Source of the DNA: Swaminathania salitolerans
Lineage (GTDB): Bacteria > Pseudomonadota > Alphaproteobacteria > Acetobacterales > Acetobacteraceae
DNA: 10,169 nucleotides
Assembly (NCBI RefSeq): GCF_025994315.1
Contig: NZ_BAQE01000008.1
Reading direction: 5' to 3' (one strand)
The position numbers and the translations under genes are program-made. Within the stretch, counting starts at the first letter, position 1. Every line of letters begins with the position of its first letter. Below, piece by piece: positions 1-6,656 of the stretch. The notes beneath the pieces were generated by a model. The model did no database searches, was not told the origin of the DNA, and saw only the letters and a list, made by a program, of their open reading frames with translations.

Positions 1-1
1 G

Positions 2-280
2 GATTTCCCGATCCTGTCCGACACGCATAACGACGTTGCAGCACAATTCGGCCTGCGTTTTACCATGCCGGACTATCTGATCGAGCTTTACCGGAATCTC
101 AAAAACGATCTGCCCGGTTTCAATGGTGACGACAGCTGGACGCTCCCCATGCCCGGACGTTTCGTCATCGGTCAGGACGGCGTCATTCTCTATGCCGAGG
201 TCAACCCGGATTATACGCGTCGCCCGGAACCTGCCGACATGCTTCCTGCCCTGCGCCACGCGACCCAGTCGGCCGACTGA
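2..280 (+). CDS. Peroxiredoxin-like (AhpC/TSA, redoxin) protein, C-terminal part
   Basis: The frame is open from the window edge, so the start and the N-terminal active-site region lie outside. The visible 92 residues begin DFPILSDTHNDVAAQFGL, the typical post-active-site strand of the thioredoxin-fold PRX-like family (a D-x-x-x-x-A-x-x-F-G-L pattern). They continue through MPGRFVIGQDGVILYAEVNPDYTRRP, the beta-strand pair with the cis-proline region, and end shortly after. These proteins reduce peroxides or act as thiol oxidoreductases in the cytoplasm. The peroxidatic Cys cannot be checked here, so activity is unproven. The downstream genes on the same strand (CMD-fold protein, SDR, two GSTs) fit a redox or detoxification role. 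The family assignment is fairly safe; the exact substrate is unknown. Confidence 0.8.
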   Translation, partial: DFPILSDTHNDVAAQFGLRFTMPDYLIELYRNLKNDLPGFNGDDSWTLPMPGRFVIGQDGVILYAEVNPDYTRRPEPADMLPALRHATQSAD

Positions 281-347
281 TCACTCCATCCATACCGCCC
301 CGGCTCGCGCAGGAGCGGAGTTTTTCACTGAGGATACGGAGAGAGAT

Positions 348-764
348 ATGCGCTCCAATGACATGGGCAATAGCTTCACTCGCCATTTGATGGGTGACGA
401 ACAATCCGCCAAGCTCATCGCGGCGTCACAGTCAGGCACTTTCGGCGCAGCCATAGCCGGGTATGCAGTTGATCATGTTTTCGAGGACATCTGGACACGT
501 GAAGGGCTCGATCAGGCGCGTCGAAGTCTCATCACCATGACCGTCATGGTTGCGCTGCGCCAGCCTCATGAATTCGGCCTCCATATGGGTTTTGCGCTCG
601 ATCACGGTATGAAGCTGAAGGAAATAGAGGAGGCTCTGATACAGATGCTCCCTTATGTCGGCTTTCCCGCCATTTCCGGTGTCATGCCTGTCGCTGCGAA
701 GATCATTGCTGAGCGTGGACTCGACAAAAGCGAAGAGTATGAAGGCCATCGCGGTCTGCTCTGA
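348..764 (+). CDS. Carboxymuconolactone decarboxylase family protein
   Basis: A 138-residue protein of the AhpD/CMD all-helical fold. The start is the ATG at 348, preceded by GGAGAG about 5 bases upstream; the same frame is open further upstream but overlaps the peroxiredoxin gene. The core runs from residue 57 to 112: LITMTVMVALRQPHEFGLHM, then a G-x-x-x-x-E-I-x-E helix, then YVGFPA. E75 and H79 are the conserved polar pair of the gamma-carboxymuconolactone decarboxylase branch. There is no cysteine at all, so it lacks the CxxC of AhpD peroxidases and should not be called an alkylhydroperoxidase. It probably acts as a decarboxylase or lactone/quinone-related enzyme; the substrate is unknown. 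It lies 67 bases after the peroxiredoxin and 150 before the SDR. Confidence 0.85.
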   Translation: MRSNDMGNSFTRHLMGDEQSAKLIAASQSGTFGAAIAGYAVDHVFEDIWTREGLDQARRSLITMTVMVALRQPHEFGLHMGFALDHGMKLKEIEEALIQMLPYVGFPAISGVMPVAAKIIAERGLDKSEEYEGHRGLL

Positions 765-914
765 GCCCTCACCCAAGTACTGTACCCTGCCGGTAGAACG
801 GGCCTCGTCTCGCGCTCCCGATGACATCCAGCCTGCGGCGTTCACGAACCTCTCTGCGCCCCTCTCGCGCTTCGTGATTCCTTCACGGCAATCTGCCTTC
901 GAAAAGGAACAGTT

Positions 915-1664
915 ATGACGAAACTTCATCGAAAAACGGCCCTTGTGACCGGAGGAAGCAGCGGGCTCGGGCTTGCCATCGCAACGCGTTTCATCGCTGA
1001 AGGCGCATTTGTCTATATCACCGGTCGGCGACAGGCCGAGCTTGAGCGGGCTGTACCGACATTGGGCAGTCAGGCCGCCTCTATACAGGCAGATGTCAGT
1101 CTTCCCGGCGATATCGAACGCATGGTGGAAACGATACGGCGTGAACGTGGGGCTATCGATATTCTGGTCGCCAATGCCGGCATCGTTCTGCCTCAAACAC
1201 TCGAACAGGCAACACAAGCCAATTACGATCGGACGTTTGATATCAACGTGAAAGGCCTGTATTTCACGATCAGCAAGGCACTTGGCCTGTTGCGGTCTGG
1301 CAGCTCAGTCATCCTTGTCTCATCCATCGCTGCCAATAAGGGTGTGCCTGGCTATGGCACATACAGCGCAAGCAAGGCTGCAATACGCAGCCTGTCCAGA
1401 ACCTGGACGGCCGAACTGGTCGAACGCGGCATACGGATCAATACCCTCAGCCCCGGACCGTTCGACACACCGATCATGGACAGCCAGGCCGATACGCCGG
1501 AAGGTGCCGAAGCCGTCAAGCGTCAATGGGCTGCAGCCGTGCCCATGAAGCGATTGGGGCAGCCAGAGGAACTTGCTGCGGCCGCGCTCTTTCTGGCTTC
1601 TGATGAAAGCAGTCATGTTGCAGGCATTGACCTCATTGTCGACGGTGGTGCGGCCGCGGTCTAG
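915..1664 (+). CDS. SDR family NAD(P)-dependent oxidoreductase
   Basis: A 249-residue classical short-chain dehydrogenase/reductase, the normal family length. Visible motifs in order: the nucleotide-binding TGGSSGLG at residues 12-19; basic residues in TGRR after the second strand (R38, R39), which usually indicates NADP(H) preference; D60 contacting adenine; NAG at 87-89; N111; catalytic serine S136 or S137; Y150 and K154 in the YSASK motif; PG at 180-181; and a C-terminal VDGG. It would interconvert an alcohol and a ketone or aldehyde in the cytoplasm. The substrate cannot be read from the sequence. The start ATG at 915 has AAGGA 6 bases upstream. It may be co-transcribed with the CMD-fold gene, although the 150-base gap could hold its own promoter. 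Confidence 0.92.
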   Translation: MTKLHRKTALVTGGSSGLGLAIATRFIAEGAFVYITGRRQAELERAVPTLGSQAASIQADVSLPGDIERMVETIRRERGAIDILVANAGIVLPQTLEQATQANYDRTFDINVKGLYFTISKALGLLRSGSSVILVSSIAANKGVPGYGTYSASKAAIRSLSRTWTAELVERGIRINTLSPGPFDTPIMDSQADTPEGAEAVKRQWAAAVPMKRLGQPEELAAAALFLASDESSHVAGIDLIVDGGAAAV

Positions 1665-1770
1665 GGCTCCGTGATAACCACAGGATTGCGATCACCAGTA
1701 CGGTGGAGCGTCAGCAGGACCCGCCCATACTGCCAATCAGACTGACATGGTTTCGCAAGGGTGAGCTATC

Positions 1771-2487
1771 ATGATCCGTTTTTATTTCCATCCCACGCCC
1801 AACCCGGCGAAAATCGCCCTCATGCTCGAGGAAACCGGTTTGCCCTATGAGGCCATACCGGTCGATACCCGCAAAGGTGATCAGTATGACCCGGCGTTTC
1901 TCGCGATCAACCCCAATGGCAAGGTGCCTGCCATTATCGACACCGAAGGTCCTGCGGGCCCGGCAACACGCGTGTTCGATTCCAATGCAATACTGCTCTA
2001 TCTTGCTGAAAAGAGCGGGCAATATCTCGGGACCCCCGCGGACCGGCCTGAATTGCTGTCATGGTTGATGTTTATCGCATCCGGGCTTGGGCCTTTTTCC
2101 GGTCAGGCCGTGCATTTTCAGCATGCAGCGCCCGCCGGGCTGGACTACGCCGTCAATCGGTACAGGCGCGAGGTCGAACGACATTACACAGTTCTCGACC
2201 AGCACCTCACGGACCGCCGTTACATCGTGGGCGATACTTTCACAATTGCCGATATGTCTGCCTGGGGCTGGCTGGAGCGCGCGCCCCGTGTGCTCAAGGA
2301 AGATTATCCGCTCGAGCGCTGGCCTGCACTTGCTCGCTTCATGCACGACATCAATGCCCGCTCGGCCGTGTCGCGCGTGCAGGCGCTCATGAAGAGGCAC
2401 GCATTCAAGACAGATATGGACGATCAGGCACAACGTGCCCTCTTCCCATCCAATTTCCCTATCCACAATCGGGAGCAGCGCTCATGA
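1771..2487 (+). CDS. Glutathione S-transferase, nu-class/YfcG-like
   Basis: A 238-residue cytosolic GST. The N-terminal thioredoxin-like domain (about 1-85) has the T9-P10-N11 signature found at the same position in E. coli YfcG, then NPNGKVPAI around 47-55 with the cis-proline, and D70-S71, which binds the gamma-glutamyl group (E-S in most relatives). The helical C-terminal domain includes the TIADM motif at 158-162. Nu-class GSTs lack a catalytic Tyr, Ser or Cys and show disulfide-bond reductase and peroxidase activity with glutathione; that activity is inferred here. The ATG at 1771 has AAGGGTGAG upstream. The stop overlaps the ATG of the next GST as ATGA at 2484-2487, so the two are translationally coupled. 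The C-terminus is about 20 residues longer than YfcG. Confidence 0.88.
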   Translation: MIRFYFHPTPNPAKIALMLEETGLPYEAIPVDTRKGDQYDPAFLAINPNGKVPAIIDTEGPAGPATRVFDSNAILLYLAEKSGQYLGTPADRPELLSWLMFIASGLGPFSGQAVHFQHAAPAGLDYAVNRYRREVERHYTVLDQHLTDRRYIVGDTFTIADMSAWGWLERAPRVLKEDYPLERWPALARFMHDINARSAVSRVQALMKRHAFKTDMDDQAQRALFPSNFPIHNREQRS

Positions 2488-3368
2488 CCGCTTCAGAAAA
2501 CTATACACCGCCCAGTGTCTGGACATGGGACAAACATAATGGCGGCAAATTCGCCAGCACCAATCGCCCTGTCGCCGGGCCGACGCATGAAAAGAACCTC
2601 CCCGTAGGGCGTCACCCGCTCCAGCTATACTCACTGGGTACGCCCAATGGGGTAAAGGTGACGATCATGCTGGAGGAACTCCTGGCCCTGGGACATGAGG
2701 GGGCGGAATATGATGCCTGGCTGATCAATATAGGGGATGGCGATCAGTTCGGATCGGGCTTTACAGCCATCAACCCGAATTCCAAGATCCCGGCGCTGAT
2801 CGACCAAAGCGGGGGCACCCCCCTGCCCGTCTTCGAATCAGGATCGATCCTGCTTTATCTCGCAGAGAAATTCGCGGCTTTTCTGCCTCGGGATGTTCCA
2901 TCGCGTACGGCCTGTCTGAACTGGCTTTTCTGGCAGGTCGGCAGCGCACCCTATCTCGGCGGTGGCTTTGGCCATTTCTATGCCTACGCCCCTGAGAAGA
3001 TCGAATATGCAATCAACCGGTTTGCCATGGAGACCAAACGCCAGCTGGACGTTCTCGACCGGCAGCTTGCCCGGCATGACTATATAGCGGGCGACACCTA
3101 TACAATTGCCGATATGGCAATCTTTCCATGGTATGGCGGCCTTGTAGAAGGCTGGCTCTATAATGATGCTGCACAGTTTCTGAGCGTTCAGGAGTATTCC
3201 CATGTGCAGGCGTGGTCAGCCCGGTTGCTCGAACGCCCTGCTGTCCAGCGGGGCCGGATGGTGAACAGGCTCTCAGGCCCGCTGTCTTCCCAGCTTCGCG
3301 AACGCCATGACAGCTCGGATTTCGAGCTCAGAACGCAGGACAAGTTGACGAAAGACAGCGCGATCTGA
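2484..3368 (+). CDS. yghU: Glutathione S-transferase YghU-type (GSH-dependent disulfide-bond oxidoreductase)
   Basis: A 294-residue protein close to E. coli YghU along its length. It has the family's N-terminal extension (VWTWDK, NRPVAGPTHEK, LPVGRHPLQLYSLGTPNG), the T53-P54-N55 signature, NPNSKIPAL near 98, E118-S119 for glutathione binding, then LNWLFWQVG, the GGGFGHFY loop, YTIADMAIFPW, and an R-x-x-N-R...RHD-x-SDFE tail. YghU binds two glutathiones or GSSG and reduces disulfides and organic hydroperoxides; this is family knowledge. The start ATG overlaps the stop of the preceding GST and has GGGAG upstream. The same frame is open back to 2061, but that stretch only shadows the first GST. 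A strong hairpin follows the stop. Confidence 0.92.
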   Translation: MTASENYTPPSVWTWDKHNGGKFASTNRPVAGPTHEKNLPVGRHPLQLYSLGTPNGVKVTIMLEELLALGHEGAEYDAWLINIGDGDQFGSGFTAINPNSKIPALIDQSGGTPLPVFESGSILLYLAEKFAAFLPRDVPSRTACLNWLFWQVGSAPYLGGGFGHFYAYAPEKIEYAINRFAMETKRQLDVLDRQLARHDYIAGDTYTIADMAIFPWYGGLVEGWLYNDAAQFLSVQEYSHVQAWSARLLERPAVQRGRMVNRLSGPLSSQLRERHDSSDFELRTQDKLTKDSAI

Positions 3369-3388
3369 TCGATTATACCCAATCGCAT

Positions 3389-3413
3389 CGGGCGATGCAC
3401 AATGCATCGCCCG
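3389..3413. terminator. Perfect 11-bp hairpin between convergent genes
   Basis: CGGGCGATGCA pairs perfectly with TGCATCGCCCG around a three-base CAA loop. It lies between the yghU-like stop (3368) and the nrsF stop (3417), which converge. As a symmetric stem it could stop transcription from both sides. There is no U-tract on either strand, so it is not a canonical intrinsic terminator; it could also protect mRNA 3' ends. Confidence 0.6.
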
Positions 3414-3416
3414 GAC

Positions 3417-4058
3417 CTACCAGCGTATCAACCAAGGCAACACCAGACGCGTGCCGCAGGCCACCAGCGCACAGGCCAATGAATACCAGACGACAAGGTA
3501 GAGCGGGTCATCAAAGGGGCAGGCCAGAGCAAAGACGAGCGCACCAAAAGCCGCGCCGGCAATGCCAGTGACCCACGCTGTTCCGCGCACATCAACCGGT
3601 GCGCCGCGGCGCACGATAACACCCAGTGCGAGGACAGCCGGAAGAGCAAGCTCCACGATCTCGCGTGCACAGACCATGCCATGCGCCGGATCCAGCCTGA
3701 GCCATAACGCCTCTGGCCCAGCCTGAAGCGCATCCACAAGCCAGCCAAGGGCAAAAAGAACAACAGCCGTCACGCCCAGCCGACGCAGCCCCTGCCGGGG
3801 CGAACGTGTCGGGTCGAGCGAGACCAGCGCCGAAGCGCCGCCCAGCCCGACGATCAGCAGCAGTCCGATTGCCTTCCACCAGAAGCTCATCATGTGCATG
3901 GCATGGGGCATGTCAGGGCGCATCAGGCCAAACCCGAGCACTGCACCGATCTCGACCCCGGCGAGAACCGTGAGGGTCAAGGCATCGCGCCAGAGTGAGC
4001 GTCTCCGGACGGGGCGAAGATCGGTTACAAACCGCTCGATCAGGGGATCATTCACCAT
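3417..4058 (-). CDS. nrsF: NrsF-like membrane anti-sigma factor (DUF1109)
   Basis: A 213-residue integral membrane protein with about six hydrophobic segments (near residues 26-46, 60-80, 93-111, 134-149, 159-178 and 185-208) after a short basic cytoplasmic N-terminus. This is the layout of DUF1109/NrsF, the negative regulator of SigF in Caulobacter. Two cysteines, C130 and C180, sit at membrane-segment edges and correspond almost exactly to the two conserved NrsF cysteines reported in Caulobacter (131 and 181, from memory). They are candidates for sensing oxidants or metals outside the cytoplasmic membrane. A third and fourth Cys (C196, C201) lie in the last segment. The ATG has a strong GGGAGG upstream and overlaps the end of sigF by 11 bases, which argues for coupled, stoichiometric production with its sigma factor. 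Confidence 0.88.
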   Translation of the reverse strand: MVNDPLIERFVTDLRPVRRRSLWRDALTLTVLAGVEIGAVLGFGLMRPDMPHAMHMMSFWWKAIGLLLIVGLGGASALVSLDPTRSPRQGLRRLGVTAVVLFALGWLVDALQAGPEALWLRLDPAHGMVCAREIVELALPAVLALGVIVRRGAPVDVRGTAWVTGIAGAAFGALVFALACPFDDPLYLVVWYSLACALVACGTRLVLPWLIRW

Positions 4059-4578
4059 CGTTGCCTCCCATCACCAGAGTGCTCATGCGATTCAACCCAC
4101 GATGGATATTGACCTTCACCAACGTCGCGGATTGCCCTGTTCGACGTGCTGCCTCCTCTATGCTCAGACCTTGCAACTTCACCAACCTGATCGCTTCTGC
4201 CGGCCCCGGCTTCAACTGCGCCAGAAGCTTTTCCAGTGCATGAGCCGTGGTCACCTGTTCCTCGTGATCGCCCACAGCCACCGTCTCATCAAGCAGGGTC
4301 GTCTGTGTACGCCTGGCGGCCCGGAGGCGATCAATCCATTTGTAACGCGCAATGGCCGCAATCCACGGGCCGAATTTCTGGGAAGGATCGAAGGTGTGAC
4401 GCTTCTCGTGCACCGCCATAAGGGTGTCCTGCACGGCGTCATCGACCATTGAGGGCGGCAGGCGTTTGAGGAAAAAACGGCGCAACCATGCCTGTGCCTC
4501 GCCCAGCACCAGGCGATAAGCCTGTGCATCTCCTGCCTGCGCGGCCTCCATCCAACGGCTCCAATCCGCTTCTGTCAA
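4048..4578 (-). CDS. sigF: ECF RNA polymerase sigma factor, SigF type
   Basis: About 176 residues with only sigma regions 2 and 4, as in ECF factors. Region 2 spans about 10-92, with AAQAGDAQAY, the core-binding DDAVQDTLMAVHEKR at 46-60, and PWIAAIARYKWIDRLR at 71-86 (region 2.3/2.4). Region 4 spans about 115-168, with GLSIEEAARRTGQSATLVKVNIHRGL as its helix-turn-helix. Pairing with NrsF identifies it as SigF-like. It should drive the three GTAACC-N16-CGAA promoters in this window, one of which heads its own operon, giving positive autoregulation. The assigned start is a TTG with AAGG 10 bases upstream. An internal ATG at 4551 with GGAG 7 bases upstream is an alternative, but it would cut the conserved N-terminus. 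msrA ends 30 bases upstream. Confidence 0.9.
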   Translation of the reverse strand: MTEADWSRWMEAAQAGDAQAYRLVLGEAQAWLRRFFLKRLPPSMVDDAVQDTLMAVHEKRHTFDPSQKFGPWIAAIARYKWIDRLRAARRTQTTLLDETVAVGDHEEQVTTAHALEKLLAQLKPGPAEAIRLVKLQGLSIEEAARRTGQSATLVKVNIHRGLNRMSTLVMGGNDGE

Positions 4579-4608
4579 AAATCTGCTGCCTTCATGCGTG
4601 ACCGGAGA

Positions 4609-5400
4609 TCATTTCCTACCGCTATCATTTGACATACGTAAAGACCCAGGCGCCGTAGAAAGTGCTAGGACTGGCTCTGTCCGCCAGCTTGCCGGGAAGC
4701 TGGCACGCAGTGCGTCCAGCCGCGGGGCATCATAGGTCTCGATGTAGATATTATGCGGATAACGCGCCGCAAAATTCTGATGCTCTCTTTCCGCCCCGGT
4801 GAACGCCTTGTCAGGCTGAACATGCGTTGCGATGGGCTGGGCAAAGATGTGGGCGGCATCGAGTTGCGCGATATAGGCCTCTGCCTCGCGCGCCTGTTGC
4901 GCTGTCCGCGTAAAAATGACGGAACGGTATTGTGGCCCCGTATCGGGGAATTGCTGGTCGATCTGCGTCGGGTCCAGTGCCACGGTGAAGAATATCCGCA
5001 TCAGCGTGCCAAAGCTGACGAGGGTAGGATCATACTCAACCTCAACCGATTCCGCATGACCGGTATCGCCTTCGCTGACGCGTTCATACTGGGCCGTGTC
5101 ACGCGCACCGCCGTCATATCCAGCTCGGGTGGCTGTGACGCCTCGCACGTGCTGGAATATGCTCTGCACCCCCCAGAAACACCCTCCCGCAAAAACGACG
5201 CTGGATGGGGTCATCCCCGGACGGGAATCATCGGGGGGTGCCGTCATCTGCCCGATGGGTTTGTCGTTACCGGTCTTTGCCACGATAACGGGCTCAGGCA
5301 AGGTCGGATAGGCAGACGCCCTTGAAGTGACCTCGTGCAGAATTCCATAAAGGCTGAATGTGGCGAGCGCGACGCCAAGCACGTTTTTCCTGATCATCAT
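4609..5400 (-). CDS. msrA: Exported peptide-methionine (S)-S-oxide reductase MsrA
   Basis: A 263-residue MsrA with an N-terminal extension. Residues 1-30 form a basic-hydrophobic signal peptide or anchor ending near SRASA, followed by a flexible linker to about 65. The catalytic domain begins with VVFAGGCFWGVQ (catalytic C74), then AGYDGG, GHAESVEVEYDP and DPTQIDQQFPDTGPQYRS, all diagnostic of MsrA. C74 is the only cysteine in the protein, so no resolving Cys is present and the sulfenic acid must be reduced directly by an outside thiol. It reduces the S-epimer of methionine sulfoxide, here predicted in the periplasm. It starts 8 bases after the msrB stop, in the msrB-msrA-sigF-nrsF operon. 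A second ATG directly follows the first. Confidence 0.93.
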   Translation of the reverse strand: MMIRKNVLGVALATFSLYGILHEVTSRASAYPTLPEPVIVAKTGNDKPIGQMTAPPDDSRPGMTPSSVVFAGGCFWGVQSIFQHVRGVTATRAGYDGGARDTAQYERVSEGDTGHAESVEVEYDPTLVSFGTLMRIFFTVALDPTQIDQQFPDTGPQYRSVIFTRTAQQAREAEAYIAQLDAAHIFAQPIATHVQPDKAFTGAEREHQNFAARYPHNIYIETYDAPRLDALRASFPASWRTEPVLALSTAPGSLRMSNDSGRK

Positions 5401-5408
5401 GCGAACTT

Positions 5409-5870
5409 TCAGACTGGCCTGAAGGTAAGGGCTGCGCCGTTCATGCAGTAGCGCAAGCCGGTCGGTTGGGGACCGTCATCAAAGACATGGCCAAGATGAC
5501 CACCGCATGTCGCGCACCGTACCTCCGTGCGCTCCATGCCAAGACTGTCATCCCCACGCTCCTGAACAGCATGGGGCAGCGCTGCCGTGAAACTTGGCCA
5601 GCCCGTCCCGCTTTCGAACTTGCTGTGTGAGTCAAATGCCGGCGTTGCGCAGCCTGCGCAGGCAAACCGCCCCTGTCGGTGTTCGTTCAGGAGCGGGCTG
5701 GACCAGGGTGCCTCTGTGCCAGCCTCACGCAGAATCTCGAATTGCTCCGGTGTGAGCAGGCGCCGCCATTCAGCAGCACTATGCGTCACGGGATAAGGTT
5801 CTGCGCCCCAGGCGCGGCCCGACAGAGCCAGACAGACTGAAGCAAGGCAGAATTGTCGACGCGATGTCAT
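5409..5870 (-). CDS. msrB: Exported peptide-methionine (R)-S-oxide reductase MsrB
   Basis: A 153-residue protein from the ATG at 5870. The N-terminus MTSRRQFCLASVCLALSG carries a twin-arginine motif (S3-R4-R5-Q6-F7), a hydrophobic core and a likely cleavage after AWGA. The MsrB domain shows the zinc-binding pairs C71/C74 and C119/C122, FESGTGWPSF at 85-94, GHLGHVFDDGP at 124-133 and catalytic C142 in RYCMNG. Thr89 occupies the place where two-Cys MsrBs have the resolving Cys. It reduces methionine-R-sulfoxide, predicted outside the cytoplasm. The ATG at 5897 is rejected because the mapped promoter would start transcription there, and AAGGG lies 8 bases before 5870. It is the first gene of the operon with msrA, sigF and nrsF. 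Confidence 0.93.
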   Translation of the reverse strand: MTSRRQFCLASVCLALSGRAWGAEPYPVTHSAAEWRRLLTPEQFEILREAGTEAPWSSPLLNEHRQGRFACAGCATPAFDSHSKFESGTGWPSFTAALPHAVQERGDDSLGMERTEVRCATCGGHLGHVFDDGPQPTGLRYCMNGAALTFRPV

Positions 5871-5904
5871 GAACTTCGCCCTTTTGATGAATTTCACACC
5901 ATCC

Positions 5905-5930
5905 TTCGTGCTGCACCGCGCAGAGGTTAC
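5905..5930 (-). promoter_or_regulatory. SigF-type promoter of the msrB-msrA-sigF-nrsF operon
   Basis: On the minus strand GTAACC (5930-5925) is followed by exactly 16 bases and CGAA (5908-5905). This matches the Caulobacter SigF consensus as I recall it and is identical in both elements and spacing to two other promoters here. Transcription would start near 5898, giving a leader of about 27 bases to the msrB ATG at 5870. Confidence 0.8.
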
Positions 5931-5963
5931 GGGCAGTCACACCGTTTTTTTTTAGCCCGTGCC

Positions 5964-5989
5964 GTAACCTTTGAGGGCGTCCACACGAA
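5964..5989 (+). promoter_or_regulatory. SigF-type promoter of the cytochrome-molybdoenzyme operon
   Basis: GTAACC at 5964-5969, 16 bases, CGAA at 5986-5989. It is back to back with the msrB promoter, with the two -35 elements 33 bases apart. A run of nine T lies about 10 bases upstream of the -35 and could act as an UP-like or bendable element. The start would be near 5996, about 37 bases before the cytochrome ATG. Confidence 0.8.
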
Positions 5990-6032
5990 GAAAACTCTGC
6001 CAGCCTCCATAAGACTCAGGGAACGAACTGCC

Positions 6033-6656
6033 ATGTCACGATCGCGACGCGCGCCCGCACCGATCATACGCCTCACCCATTGGGCAGGCGCGCTTGCCAT
6101 GCTCGTCATGATCGGTAGTGGCTGGCAGATCTATAACGCCTCCCCTATCCTGCCCTTTGAATTCCCCACTGCCGTCACTCTTGGAGGCTGGCTTGGCGGC
6201 GGCATTGCCTGGCATTTTGCTGCCATGTGGGTGCTGATGGGGGCGGGGCTGGTTTACGTTGTGTATGGCGCCGCAAGCGGGCATTTTCGCAACGACCTGC
6301 GCCCCGCAGGACCGCGATCTGTGGTGAGGGATATTGGGCAGGCCCTGCGCCTGAAGCTCTCCCACAAGGCCGGGCACTACAACGCTGTGCAACGTGCGCT
6401 CTACACGGGCGTGCTTGTGGTGGCTGTGCTGACGGTCACGACGGGCCTTTCGATCTGGAAACCCGTGCAACTTGGATGGCTGACCTGGTTGTTCGGAGGC
6501 TACGACATTGCCCGGTGCATCCATTTTGCCATGATGAGCCTGATTGTGGGCTTTCTTTTGCTCCATGTCGCGCTTGCCCTGATGGTGCCCGCCACCTTGT
6601 GGGGCATGGTGTTCGGGCGACGTATGCCAGATAGCGACAAGGAGAGCGCCTCATGA
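6033..6656 (+). CDS. Cytochrome b561-type membrane protein, YedZ1-like redox partner
   Basis: A 207-residue membrane protein with four main hydrophobic helices (about 12-33, 55-80, 122-141 and 161-190). Histidines suited to bind two b hemes are H16 (RLTHW), H61 (AWHF), H164 (IHF) and H178 (LLHV). This is the prokaryotic cytochrome b561/Ni-hydrogenase cytochrome b pattern, not the MsrQ ferric-reductase pattern. It would take electrons from the quinone pool and pass them to the periplasmic molybdoenzyme encoded next, whose ATG overlaps its stop (ATGA, 6653-6656). The ATG at 6033 has AGGGAA upstream; the frame stays open upstream, but the mapped promoter lies inside that stretch. The pairing parallels yedY1-yedZ1 of Azospira; that equivalence is inferred from context. 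Confidence 0.85.
   Translation: MSRSRRAPAPIIRLTHWAGALAMLVMIGSGWQIYNASPILPFEFPTAVTLGGWLGGGIAWHFAAMWVLMGAGLVYVVYGAASGHFRNDLRPAGPRSVVRDIGQALRLKLSHKAGHYNAVQRALYTGVLVVAVLTVTTGLSIWKPVQLGWLTWLFGGYDIARCIHFAMMSLIVGFLLLHVALALMVPATLWGMVFGRRMPDSDKESAS

Noticed and set aside
432..1217. Long minus-strand open frame of 261 codons
   Set aside because: It lies opposite the CMD-fold and SDR genes, which have clear motifs. Its own translation has no recognisable domain.
2061..2483. N-terminal extension of the YghU-like frame
   Set aside because: It overlaps the first GST in another frame, gives low-complexity Arg/Ala-rich sequence, and YghU homology begins right after the ATG at 2484.
4003..4028. A fourth GTAACC (minus strand, 4028-4023)
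   Set aside because: It lies inside nrsF, and the -10 position at the 16-base spacing reads GGAG instead of CGAA.
5871..5897. Upstream ATG at 5897 for msrB (MKFIKRAKF extension)
   Set aside because: The SigF promoter -10 at 5908-5905 places the transcript start at about this ATG. The ATG at 5870 has a good ribosome binding site and puts the Tat motif at the N-terminus.
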